Positions 18,933 to 25,421 of a DNA stretch of 26,858 nt are shown piece by piece. Source of the stretch: a virus; the IMG/VR virus record IMGVR_UViG_3300029448_000318, positions 950 to 27,807 of that record; one strand, given 5' to 3'. A program made the translations under genes and the position numbers. The notes below the pieces were generated by a model, which saw only the letters and a program-made list of their open reading frames with translations, did not search any database and had not been told where the DNA came from. The number at the start of each line of letters is the position of its first letter. Within the stretch, counting starts at the first letter, position 1.

Positions 18933-19073
18933 TTTTTAATACAAAATAAACGAATATTGTTAATATATTAATACATTCAGTGCCAACCAAGCGTATTTGC
19001 TTTCTAAGGGCTAGGGGGATTGCGTACCCCGTACTTCCTATCAAGCACGTTAATGTTTATTTCGTATTAAAAA
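18933..19073 (-). ncRNA. Candidate structured RNA (or cruciform) closed by a 19-bp stem
   Basis: TTTTTAATACAAAATAAAC (18933-18951) is the inverted repeat of GTTTATTTCGTATTAAAAA (19055-19073), 18 of 19 paired. The exception is A-C on plus but a U-G wobble in minus-strand RNA. The enclosed 103 bases are far more GC-rich than the flanks and contain further hairpins. Read on the minus strand these include GGGG-TACGCAAT-CCCC, AAGC-AAATAC-GCTT and a possible inner GTGC/GCAC stem, giving a multibranched fold. No protein frame is seen. It lies after the last minus-strand gene and before the terminator, as a trailer RNA or independent small RNA would. A replication-related cruciform is the main alternative. 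Confidence 0.45.
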
Positions 19074-19096
19074 CTATCTTAGATCTACTCACTCTC

Positions 19097-19246
19097 TTAT
19101 AAATCATTGATGCGATCTAATATTGCATCTATAACTTTTGTTTCTTGTTTACTAACAAAAGGTGCTTTTTTAAAATTAACTAAAGCGTTTTTCATAATTA
19201 ACACTTCACCTAAATTAAATTCTAAAGTCATTATTGTTTCAGTCAT
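19097..19246 (-). CDS. Small hypothetical protein (49 aa)
   Basis: This is the last gene of the minus-strand operon. I start it at the ATG at 19246, which has GAGGA 6 bases upstream and overlaps the preceding stop by 8 bases (ATGACTGA). The longer version would lie mostly inside the neighbour. The 49-residue product (MTETIMTLEFNLGEVLIMKN onward) looks helical with an amphipathic pattern and no Cys. No family is recognised. Confidence 0.55.
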   Translation of the reverse strand: MTETIMTLEFNLGEVLIMKNALVNFKKAPFVSKQETKVIDAILDRINDL

Positions 19247-19421
19247 TACAATCCTCACATTTTTGCGGTGCCATGACATCACTTAAATCCATTTGATCTT
19301 CTGATCTTCTTAAAGTTCTCAATTCTTTATCTTTTATGGAAGCATCTAAGGCTTTTATTAGTTTTTGTGCAAATCCAATAAATGTTTTTATTTCTTTGTT
19401 ATCTAGATCTATCTTTGCCAC
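19239..19421 (-). CDS. Small protein with C-terminal Cys pair (60 aa)
   Basis: I start this at GTG 19421 because AAAGGA lies 8-9 bases upstream; TTG 19439 lacks a site. The product is helical and charged (residues 8-48) and ends in APQKCEDCND, a single CxxC. It overlaps the nuclease gene upstream by 23 bases and the next gene downstream by 8, so it is translationally coupled on both sides. A lone CxxC could join a metal site in a dimer. No function is recognised. Confidence 0.55.
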   Translation of the reverse strand: MAKIDLDNKEIKTFIGFAQKLIKALDASIKDKELRTLRRSEDQMDLSDVMAPQKCEDCND

Positions 19422-19740
19422 TGTTATATTCCTTTTCAATTTTAATTAATCTTATCCATTCTTTATATGGTATTACTGCTAATGCTTCTTTTCTATCCAT
19501 ACGTGTTACTACCAGATCAACATCATCTGCATGATGTTTAGGATATAACCATTGTGCAATCTTTTTCTTCATTTTAGCTTGGACTGCATATCCTTCTACT
19601 AGACAATCTACTTGTTCAGATTTACCTAATGCTTTACCATTAGAGGCATAGGCTCTCTCTGCAGAAAGCCCTTCCTCTTTGGCGATATTTACACATTCTC
19701 TTTCAAGATTGTTACCACGTATTTTATTTCTATGCGTCAA
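19399..19740 (-). CDS. PD-(D/E)XK-type nuclease, Holliday-junction-resolvase-like
   Basis: This 113-residue protein has the layout of small Hjc or VRR-type nucleases. An N-terminal RGNNLERECVNIAKEEG helix supplies E13. Residues 26-38 read SAERAYASNGKAL, then D45 (QVDCLV) and Q54-x-K56 (YAVQAKMKK) form the D-x8-QxK signature, with Gln in place of the usual Glu. It would cut branched DNA or process replication intermediates, which fits its place in the replication operon after the primase-helicase. It starts at a TTG overlapping the end of the upstream small gene. Metal-site residues are read by eye, so the assignment is good but not certain. Confidence 0.7.
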   Translation of the reverse strand: MTHRNKIRGNNLERECVNIAKEEGLSAERAYASNGKALGKSEQVDCLVEGYAVQAKMKKKIAQWLYPKHHADDVDLVVTRMDRKEALAVIPYKEWIRLIKIEKEYNSGKDRSR

Positions 19741-19945
19741 CTTTATTACCAGTGTTGACTATAGTAGGTTTTTGTATAACCCACTTACGAAACTGTATAT
19801 GTAATTCGTACATGTATATTCCAAAAAATATTGAATACATTCTGCCAAAAGTGTTATCACTAGTGACTCCTAATGTGAATATTTTAAATAATATAATTTT
19901 ATACAAAAACATACCATCTTTATTTACTTTTTTAGTAGATATCAT
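19730..19945 (-). CDS. Small hydrophobic protein (71 aa)
   Basis: The ATG at 19945 follows a strong site (AAAGGAGAAATA) that sits at the end of the primase-helicase gene. The 71-residue product has a basic N-terminus and two hydrophobic, aromatic stretches (about residues 12-27 and 36-49, e.g. MYSIFFGIYMYELHI), suggesting membrane association. Its end overlaps the nuclease start by 11 bases. An opposite-strand frame over the same bases has no ribosome site and goes against local transcription, so I prefer this one. The function is unknown. Confidence 0.6.
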   Translation of the reverse strand: MISTKKVNKDGMFLYKIILFKIFTLGVTSDNTFGRMYSIFFGIYMYELHIQFRKWVIQKPTIVNTGNKVDA

Positions 19946-19955
19946 TATTTCTCCT

Positions 19956-21752
19956 TTACATATCTAACTTTTCAAAAGTCATAGTCTTGTATTGGAAGGT
20001 AGTAACTAGCTCAAATCTAGCCTCATCTCTTGATTTTTCTGAGGTAATAGTTCTGTGCATTTCATTTCTATTTCCTTTTACTACCATAACTTTATCTGCT
20101 TTTTGTACTACATTAGAAGAACCTTTTAATGAATGCAACCCTATAGACCCTTGTGAAGCACTAGCTTTATTAACATGATGTACTGCAATAACAATAGTAT
20201 CATTTCTTTGAGCTATTTGTTTCAAACCGTCTATAATTGTATTCTGTTCTTCTATAGTACCTTTATTACCATCCACTTGTAATTCATCTGTAGTGTCAAC
20301 AACTAGAACATTTGGTTCATATTGTGCAACTACTTTCTTTACAGCTTCTATTTCAGGTGCTATAGACATTATTCTAATGTGTTTTAATTTATCTTTAAAT
20401 GAAACATTTTCTGTTTTATAAGCATCATAAACCCATTCTTTAGGTTTATTTTCTACTATTTGAACAAATCGTCTCCAAGTTAAATTTTCATGCATCTCTA
20501 ATGACAGAAATAAAGTATCTTTTTTACAAAATGTTATTATTTGCTGCACTAAAGCTGTCTTACCCATACCAGTATCACCACTAAATATGATTAATTCACC
20601 AGGTTTAAATAGGTATTGATTGATACCTGTAAATACTTTTGATAGATCTATACTCTTTTTAGAGAAATCTGTCATTATATATTTACGAAAACTATCTTCT
20701 AATGATTCAACGTCTTTAATATCTAACATGTAATCTTTTCGTTTAAAATGAATGCATTTTGGATCACAATATTCCATAAGAATACTATCATCACATCCAT
20801 AACTATAAGAATTTTCATACACATTAGTTACTGTTCGTTGTATTTCATCTGATTCTAATTCTCCATTAGCCCAAGTAATCATTCCATTTAACGCTACTAA
20901 AAATGGAATACCAGCTCTTTTGTATGAACTTATCATCCTCATCATCTTCATGTTTCTAGAACCTTGAGAAGGGCCCTCATTAAAGATATGTTGAACACAA
21001 GTTACCATAGAATTGGTAGTTCCATTTTTAACAGGTGTGCTATTTATCATAACACTGGTAGGTTTTGATAGAACATGTTGTTGTAAATATGGTTCTATTT
21101 GTGTAGTATTATCATTATAAGTAGACCAAAAATGTTCTTTACTTTTAACAAATTTATTGTAAGCAGATTTAGACTGAGCAATCTTTTTAACATCTGCATG
21201 TGACATATCCCATATATTTTCTAATGGAATCCACACTTTATATAAATTAGTTTTTTTATTTAAAGACCATTTTGATCTAATTATTCTAGTTTTATCGTAG
21301 ATATTATCTCCGAAACTAAAATACTCACTCATAGTAGCTTTGACTTTTTCATGTAAGTTTTTATTTGGTGAAAACCCAAATACATTAAGTAACTCAATAT
21401 GATAGCCGCTGCCACTGAACCAGATATTAACATGGTTACTATCAATGCCGAACTCAAACAAGTCATTAAGACAATGTCTAATATAACCTTGCATATTTTC
21501 TTCATCAATATCTCCTTTGTCTATATCTATGATTATTTTATCAACGTAAACAAGCCCATCGAATCCTTTTACTGACTTGTTTTTTATGACATAATCAGTA
21601 AAAGTTTTATCGAAAGAATAATAGGACCTATACATTTCGTTTTTAAAAGCATTTGACTCTTCAAGCTCTCTGTATTGCTCTAAAGTCGTAACTTTATTAC
21701 GATTTTTTATATCTCCTTTTACTATTTCTACTATAGTTTGTTTATTTTCCAT
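19956..21752 (-). CDS. Primase-helicase fusion: AEP primase domain plus DnaB/RecA-type helicase
   Basis: This 598-residue protein joins two replication activities. Residues 65-180 carry archaeo-eukaryotic primase motifs: DID (76-78, the catalytic acid pair), WFSGSGYHIE (111-120, motif II) and DKTRIIRSKWS (153-163, motif III Arg). A Cys/His cluster C320-x8-C329-x3-C333-x-H335 may bind zinc between the domains. Residues 370-598 are a RecA-fold helicase of the DnaB type: Walker A GDTGMGKT (392-399), the H1a-like FLSLEM (415-420), Walker B VLVVDTTDE (482-490), HHVNKAS (525-531) and a basic C-terminal end. It should both prime and unwind at the phage fork, together with the SSB two genes upstream. 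Its start overlaps the small winged-helix-like gene by 22 bases. Confidence 0.88.
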   Translation of the reverse strand: MENKQTIVEIVKGDIKNRNKVTTLEQYRELEESNAFKNEMYRSYYSFDKTFTDYVIKNKSVKGFDGLVYVDKIIIDIDKGDIDEENMQGYIRHCLNDLFEFGIDSNHVNIWFSGSGYHIELLNVFGFSPNKNLHEKVKATMSEYFSFGDNIYDKTRIIRSKWSLNKKTNLYKVWIPLENIWDMSHADVKKIAQSKSAYNKFVKSKEHFWSTYNDNTTQIEPYLQQHVLSKPTSVMINSTPVKNGTTNSMVTCVQHIFNEGPSQGSRNMKMMRMISSYKRAGIPFLVALNGMITWANGELESDEIQRTVTNVYENSYSYGCDDSILMEYCDPKCIHFKRKDYMLDIKDVESLEDSFRKYIMTDFSKKSIDLSKVFTGINQYLFKPGELIIFSGDTGMGKTALVQQIITFCKKDTLFLSLEMHENLTWRRFVQIVENKPKEWVYDAYKTENVSFKDKLKHIRIMSIAPEIEAVKKVVAQYEPNVLVVDTTDELQVDGNKGTIEEQNTIIDGLKQIAQRNDTIVIAVHHVNKASASQGSIGLHSLKGSSNVVQKADKVMVVKGNRNEMHRTITSEKSRDEARFELVTTFQYKTMTFEKLDM

Positions 21753-21994
21753 CCTTTAACCTTACCATTTTTAGTTAACTCTTCTAATTCAATACCATAT
21801 TTGCTTAACATATCACTTGAACGAATATCTCTAAACGCTCTAGAATAAGTACTTGCAGTATGGCTTTTTAGATGTGCCAACCTTCCATAAGTTACAATCT
21901 TTTCTTCAAATTCGTAACTCCAGAAAGCTGGCTCATTTGTATTGGATCTATTTTCAATCCAATGAATTACTATATCTTTAGCTGATTTTGCCAT
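21731..21994 (-). CDS. Small winged-helix-like protein
   Basis: This 87-residue protein lies between SSB and primase-helicase, with its ATG overlapping the SSB stop (TAATG) and its own end overlapping the helicase start. The pattern helix, helix, TASTYSRAFRDIRSS (about 47-61, a recognition-helix-like stretch), then a short beta end (NGKVKGWKI) resembles a winged helix-turn-helix. In this setting it may bind the origin or load the helicase. That is inference from position. No exact family is recognised. Confidence 0.6.
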   Translation of the reverse strand: MAKSAKDIVIHWIENRSNTNEPAFWSYEFEEKIVTYGRLAHLKSHTASTYSRAFRDIRSSDMLSKYGIELEELTKNGKVKGWKINKL

Positions 21995-22563
21995 TAGAAT
22001 GGAAAATCGTCATCTAAAGTTGTTTGTTCGTTAACTGCTTTTTGAGCGACCTGGTTTAAAGTATTAGCTTTCACTTTTACTTCTTTATCACCAGAGTCTT
22101 TTTGGTAATCTTTAGGATAACCTTTCTCAATTTGTGCTAAGAATTTCTTTTCAAGTAAACTCTTTTCATCAACATGAGAAACAACTCCCCAAGTATTTCT
22201 TTTGTATTTACCTGTTGATTGATAGGTAATACAAGCTAACTCTTTGCCAACTAATGATTCTAATGACTTGGTGTCAAGAACACCACTATCAGAAACATTT
22301 AGATCGCATTTAGTAGATAAAAATAATGTATTTAAATCTTCGGGAAATAATAACCCGTTAACTACACCATTTCCATCTTTTTGGAAGTTTTGATTTACGA
22401 AACAAGTATAATTGTATCCATTGTCATTATCTTCCATTTGAAGCTTAAGACTCATATCTGTATATTGAGAGTCCATTACTTCTACTTCAGTAATAGTACA
22501 TTCATTAACAAAATAATTTTTGTTACCTGTACTAGTTACAGTTTTAGTTCCAGAAATTGCCAT
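21994..22563 (-). CDS. Single-stranded DNA-binding protein
   Basis: This 189-residue protein ends in LDDDFPF, the acidic-hydrophobic tip by which SSBs recruit partner proteins. The N-terminal 130 residues are beta-rich with alternating aromatics (YFVNECTITEVEVMDSQYTD and NYTCFVNQNF), as expected for an OB fold. A charged, low-complexity linker (135-178) joins them. It should coat ssDNA at the fork and contact the helicase, nuclease or annealing protein encoded beside it. AAGGAGG precedes the ATG and overlaps the previous stop region. Confidence 0.8.
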   Translation of the reverse strand: MAISGTKTVTSTGNKNYFVNECTITEVEVMDSQYTDMSLKLQMEDNDNGYNYTCFVNQNFQKDGNGVVNGLLFPEDLNTLFLSTKCDLNVSDSGVLDTKSLESLVGKELACITYQSTGKYKRNTWGVVSHVDEKSLLEKKFLAQIEKGYPKDYQKDSGDKEVKVKANTLNQVAQKAVNEQTTLDDDFPF

Positions 22564-22574
22564 ATGATTCCTCC

Positions 22575-22832
22575 TTACTGTTGGTCATTTGTATAATCTC
22601 TTATTTTATCTGTTTCAGCACTTTGAATTTGTTCACTCCATGTATTTAAGTGTTCTTCAAATGCTTCTACAGCTTTGTCAACTATTGGGTAACTATAAAG
22701 ATAGTCGTCATCCGATCCTGTCATAGGTATCTTAATTAAAGCAAATTCACCAAAATCATTGGTTATATGTTTAATTTCACCAGGTTCCATAGATGTTATT
22801 CTATGCTCGCTTGGCATCAACTTTTTCTTCAT
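22575..22832 (-). CDS. Small acidic hypothetical protein (85 aa)
   Basis: The ATG at 22832 has GAGG 6 bases upstream and lies 32 bases inside the end of the annealing-protein gene. The 85-residue product has a beta-like middle (residues 16-52) and an acidic helical C-terminus (AVEAFEEHLNTWSEQIQSAE). No motif is recognised. Being flanked by the annealing protein and SSB suggests a recombination or replication accessory role, as inference only. Confidence 0.6.
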   Translation of the reverse strand: MKKKLMPSEHRITSMEPGEIKHITNDFGEFALIKIPMTGSDDDYLYSYPIVDKAVEAFEEHLNTWSEQIQSAETDKIRDYTNDQQ

Positions 22833-23406
22833 TTTTTACCTCTTTAGCCTTAGGTTTAGGTTTTGTTAGCATAATAAAATGCATTACAGATTTAAACCAT
22901 TTAGTTTTAGTATCATAATATCCAGCACCTCTTCTATCATTAAAGATTTTAACTTCTTTTTCTGATAGAAATGGTTTAGCTGCATTGAAAGTACCATCTA
23001 AAATTTCTAATTCTTTAGTAGTAATTTTAAATTTGGCTTGTTTGGACAAAGCACTTGTCATTTCTTCAGCACTTGGACCATTTTTATCACCACCGTATCC
23101 ACAATGAGCCAAAGCACGACCTACCGCACTTGTTTCACAATTTTCTACAGCTGATGATTTATTTACGAAATGTCCATTATCACGTTCCGCAGCATGTCCT
23201 ACATAAAACACTTCTGGTTCTGCTAATGGATTTGGTGTTATAGTTGCCATCATGATATATTCATTACACATTTCACCAGTAGGTGAATCTACAATATTGT
23301 TACTAGCTAATAGCTTAATATCTATTGTAGATAGTGGATAATCTTCACGAAAGGCAATTAAACGATCTTTGACTAAGGTATAGTCACTTATATTGAATCT
23401 TCCCAT
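22801..23406 (-). CDS. Putative single-strand annealing protein (ERF/Rad52-like)
   Basis: This 201-residue protein contains KSSAVENCETSAVGRALAHC followed by GYGG (about residues 83-106). That closely follows the conserved NxETSAxGRALAxxGYG signature of phage ERF-like annealing proteins. The N-terminal half is beta-rich (ISDYTLVKDRL to IMMATITPNP), the C-terminal end basic and Lys-rich (KPKPKAKEVKNEEK). Such proteins pair complementary ssDNA and usually sit beside SSB and nucleases, as here. It is the first gene after the hairpin that closes the UBL cassette. Its ribosome site (AAGGA) is somewhat far from the ATG. Confidence 0.6.
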   Translation of the reverse strand: MGRFNISDYTLVKDRLIAFREDYPLSTIDIKLLASNNIVDSPTGEMCNEYIMMATITPNPLAEPEVFYVGHAAERDNGHFVNKSSAVENCETSAVGRALAHCGYGGDKNGPSAEEMTSALSKQAKFKITTKELEILDGTFNAAKPFLSEKEVKIFNDRRGAGYYDTKTKWFKSVMHFIMLTKPKPKAKEVKNEEKVDAKRA

Positions 23407-23440
23407 TCTTTTATTTTTCCTTTTTAATTAATATTACTTT

Positions 23441-23476
23441 TTAGAGCCTACTAATATAATATTTAATAGGCTCCAA
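23441..23476 (-). promoter_or_regulatory. Intercistronic RNA hairpin between E1 and annealing-protein genes
   Basis: Plus-strand arms TTAGAGCCTACTAA (23441-23454) and TTAATAGGCTCCAA (23463-23476) make a 14-bp stem with an 8-base loop. The two non-Watson-Crick positions are A-C on plus but G-U in the minus-strand RNA, so the fold belongs to the operon transcript. There is no U-run directly after it, so it is not a standard terminator. It separates the UBL-JAB-E1 genes from the recombination genes and may be an RNase processing or mRNA stability element. Confidence 0.65.
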
Positions 23477-23481
23477 TGCAA

Positions 23482-24144
23482 CTACTTTTTTATAGTAGTA
23501 TAGTATTTAGTTTTGATAGTGTCTGTAGGAAAGTCAAAAGACATTTCCTTGTGATACGGACTATCAGTTAGTATTTTTCTAATAATATTAGATATAAAAC
23601 TACCTGACATGTTACTACAATAACTTGTAGCTTTTGCATTACAAGGTTCCTGGTCACCATCATCGTCTGAATACCAAGTTGCCACATAATCTCTTAAAGA
23701 TGGAGATTGGAGGGTATATTGCTGATAATGTTCAGCTCCCATTCTACCATCTATAAGATAATTAGGTGATTTTAGACTTAAAATACTTTTTACAGCTTCA
23801 AGTCTTGATTCCATAGAATCAAATGCTAACACGACAATATCATTACCTTGTCTTCTATATTGTTCAAATTCACCATTAAAACAATTTATATTAGCATCGT
23901 CTGAAATGTCCATACAGATCTCTCTTAAAGCATCAGCTTTAAACTCGCCTAAATGACGTGTATCATAAGCTGATACACCTATATTTTCACTTCCTACTTT
24001 GTCTCTATCGTATAGAAACAAATTTGTAGCACCCATTCGGGTTAATTGTGTGGCTGCAGCACTACCAATAGCACCGCAACCAAGTATGTGATAAGAGTAA
24101 GTAGATAAATTGTCTACAATACCATTATATCGGGAATTTAACAT
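23482..24144 (-). CDS. E1/ThiF-like ubiquitin-activating enzyme
   Basis: This 220-residue protein is a minimal E1-type adenylyltransferase, which would activate the C-terminal Gly of the 74-residue UBL with ATP. The Rossmann motif is GCGAIGS (22-28), followed by the ribose/Mg-binding LYDRDKV (44-50), SENIGVSAY (52-60, at the place of ENLxRQ in MoeB), K69, the FDSMESR block (108-114, compare the D of E1 motifs) and DGRMGAE (132-138). C168 in QEPCNAK is the best catalytic Cys candidate, with C176 as the alternative. The CxxC zinc pairs of ThiF/MoeB are missing. Its AGGAGGT site lies within the end of the JAB gene and its ATG abuts the JAB stop. It is shorter than canonical ThiF/MoeB. Confidence 0.85.
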   Translation of the reverse strand: MLNSRYNGIVDNLSTYSYHILGCGAIGSAAATQLTRMGATNLFLYDRDKVGSENIGVSAYDTRHLGEFKADALREICMDISDDANINCFNGEFEQYRRQGNDIVVLAFDSMESRLEAVKSILSLKSPNYLIDGRMGAEHYQQYTLQSPSLRDYVATWYSDDDGDQEPCNAKATSYCSNMSGSFISNIIRKILTDSPYHKEMSFDFPTDTIKTKYYTTIKK

Positions 24145-25080
24145 TTAATTACCTCCTAATTTGTCTTCAAATGAATTATTCCAATGTGCTAATTCAGACA
24201 TATCTGCATCTTTTTCGATAAGAAGATCTGTGCAATCCCATTTAACATAAGTCTTGTGAAAAAAGTCTTCTGTTTCTAAATATTGGATAACATTGTCAAA
24301 ATTAGCTTCTTTAGGTATACCAACTCGAAAATTAGCATTTTCATCAATTAAATCATTGTTGATTTCTTTGATTTTTTTGGTATATTCATCATAGTCAATA
24401 TTATTATTCATTGCTTCAAGTATAATATCTTCAACTTTGGCTTCATACCTAATTTGAAGTTTATCATATCCTGTGTTTGAATAATTATATTTCCATAAAT
24501 TTCCCTGACCATTAGCATCACGACCGTAATATGTGTTATAATACGCATTACTTTTAGTTGTTGTAACTAACGATTGTTTAGTACAAAGCTTCTCAACTTC
24601 ATTGATAATACTTTTTGGCATTTCAGGTTTTTTCCTAATAATGTCCATTTCAAGATCATCAACTACTGCTGGAAAAGGTTTCCATATGTTGACACGAAGT
24701 TTGTATTCATTTTGTAGATTTACAACTAAAGAGACAGACCAATCACCTTGATTCATTTCTTCTATAGCTTCTAAATCTGTTCCAGACCAGAAAACATCCA
24801 TAGTATGATGACTATGCCACCATACAAATTTAAGTTTTCTGTCTTTGTATTTCATTGCAGTCTTAACATAATAAGCTGCTAAAGCCTCTTTAAAGAGGTG
24901 AGTATTACCGCCACTGATTTCTTGTTCTAAGATAACAGGACTATGAAGATGCCATTTATCTTCTTTGTCTTTTTCTGCAAGTAACATACCACCTATTTCT
25001 GATTTGTGTTCATCATAGGCATATTTGGAATAGTTTTGAATTTTGTCCCAAACTTTTCCTTTCATGTAAAAATTACTCAT
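24145..25080 (-). CDS. JAB/JAMM (MPN+) metalloprotease, predicted ubiquitin-like isopeptidase
   Basis: Residues 1-145 form a JAB domain with a complete zinc site: E28 in SEIGGML and HSHHTMDVFWSGTD (89-102), which is exactly H-x-H-x7-S-x2-D. Such enzymes cut peptide or isopeptide bonds after the Gly-Gly of ubiquitin-like proteins. I start at ATG 25080 because GGGAG lies 8 bases upstream; a longer TTG start at 25122 has no such support. The product is 311 residues, about twice a bare JAB domain. Residues 150-311 have no recognised fold but include helices (210-245) and C283. The gene lies between its presumed substrate (UBL) and the E1. The LGGN C-terminus is coded by the E1 ribosome site and should not be read as a ubiquitin tail. 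Confidence 0.88.
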   Translation of the reverse strand: MSNFYMKGKVWDKIQNYSKYAYDEHKSEIGGMLLAEKDKEDKWHLHSPVILEQEISGGNTHLFKEALAAYYVKTAMKYKDRKLKFVWWHSHHTMDVFWSGTDLEAIEEMNQGDWSVSLVVNLQNEYKLRVNIWKPFPAVVDDLEMDIIRKKPEMPKSIINEVEKLCTKQSLVTTTKSNAYYNTYYGRDANGQGNLWKYNYSNTGYDKLQIRYEAKVEDIILEAMNNNIDYDEYTKKIKEINNDLIDENANFRVGIPKEANFDNVIQYLETEDFFHKTYVKWDCTDLLIEKDADMSELAHWNNSFEDKLGGN

Positions 25081-25124
25081 ATTATATTCTCCCATAATTA
25101 GTTTTTTCTTAACGTACGACAAAC

Positions 25125-25167
25125 TAAGGTAGCTGTTAAAACCCCCACAGTAAAAACAACTACCTTA
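25125..25167 (-). promoter_or_regulatory. Intercistronic RNA hairpin between UBL and JAB genes
   Basis: AAGGTAGCTGTT (25126-25137) and AACAACTACCTT (25155-25166) pair over 12 bp, 13 with the flanking T25125-A25167, around a 17-base loop containing GGGGG on the minus strand. The only odd pair is C-A on plus and a U-G wobble in minus-strand RNA, so the structure belongs to the operon transcript. It sits within a 116-base gap in an otherwise overlapping operon. No U-run follows. It may reduce read-through or be an RNase cut site, making much UBL and less JAB/E1. Confidence 0.65.
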
Positions 25168-25196
25168 TGTTCATCACGAATGTCTACTAACTCGTC

Positions 25197-25421
25197 TTAA
25201 CCGCCGACTTTATTAGTAGTGACAATTGCAACATAAGAACCAGATGGTATTACATAGTCGTCAGATCTTTCGACCCCACCAACATTTGTAGTAACATTAG
25301 ATCCTTCAATGTCTTTGTATGCCTTCAAATGACCTACTGTACGTACGCCATCTGGAAGTTCCAAAGTACTGAAGTTTGCACTGTCATACATTAATTCGAT
25401 AGTAAATGAATCTTCACTCAT
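25197..25421 (-). CDS. Ubiquitin-like beta-grasp protein ending in Gly-Gly
   Basis: This 74-residue protein has the size of ubiquitin. The order is strand (FTIELMYD, 6-13), strand (STLELPDGV, 18-26), helix (TVGHLKAYKDIEG, 28-40), strand (SNVTTNVGGVERSDDYV, 41-57), then PSGSYVAIVTTNKVGG to the end. The last part follows the ThiS/MoaD pattern VNG...DGDxVxI...GG. The free terminal Gly-Gly would be adenylated by the E1 encoded two genes downstream; it needs no maturation. I start at ATG 25421 because AGGAG lies 6 bases upstream. It overlaps the MazG-like gene by 8 bases. It could act as a conjugated modifier or a sulfur carrier; the JAB neighbour favours conjugation. Confidence 0.85.
   Translation of the reverse strand: MSEDSFTIELMYDSANFSTLELPDGVRTVGHLKAYKDIEGSNVTTNVGGVERSDDYVIPSGSYVAIVTTNKVGG

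Noticed and set aside
19752-19967. Plus-strand 71-residue frame
   Set aside because: It is antisense to a minus-strand gene with a strong ribosome site and lies within a continuous minus operon.
23441-23476. Rho-independent terminator after E1
   Set aside because: No U-run follows the stem on the minus-strand RNA; downstream genes are close and on the same strand.
24145-24160. LGGN at the JAB C-terminus as a second ubiquitin-like tail
   Set aside because: The Gly-Gly codons are the AGGAGGT ribosome site of the E1 gene, whose ATG directly follows the JAB stop.
25081-25122. Longer JAB start at TTG 25122
   Set aside because: No ribosome site; ATG 25080 has GGGAG 8 bases upstream and begins the conserved domain cleanly.
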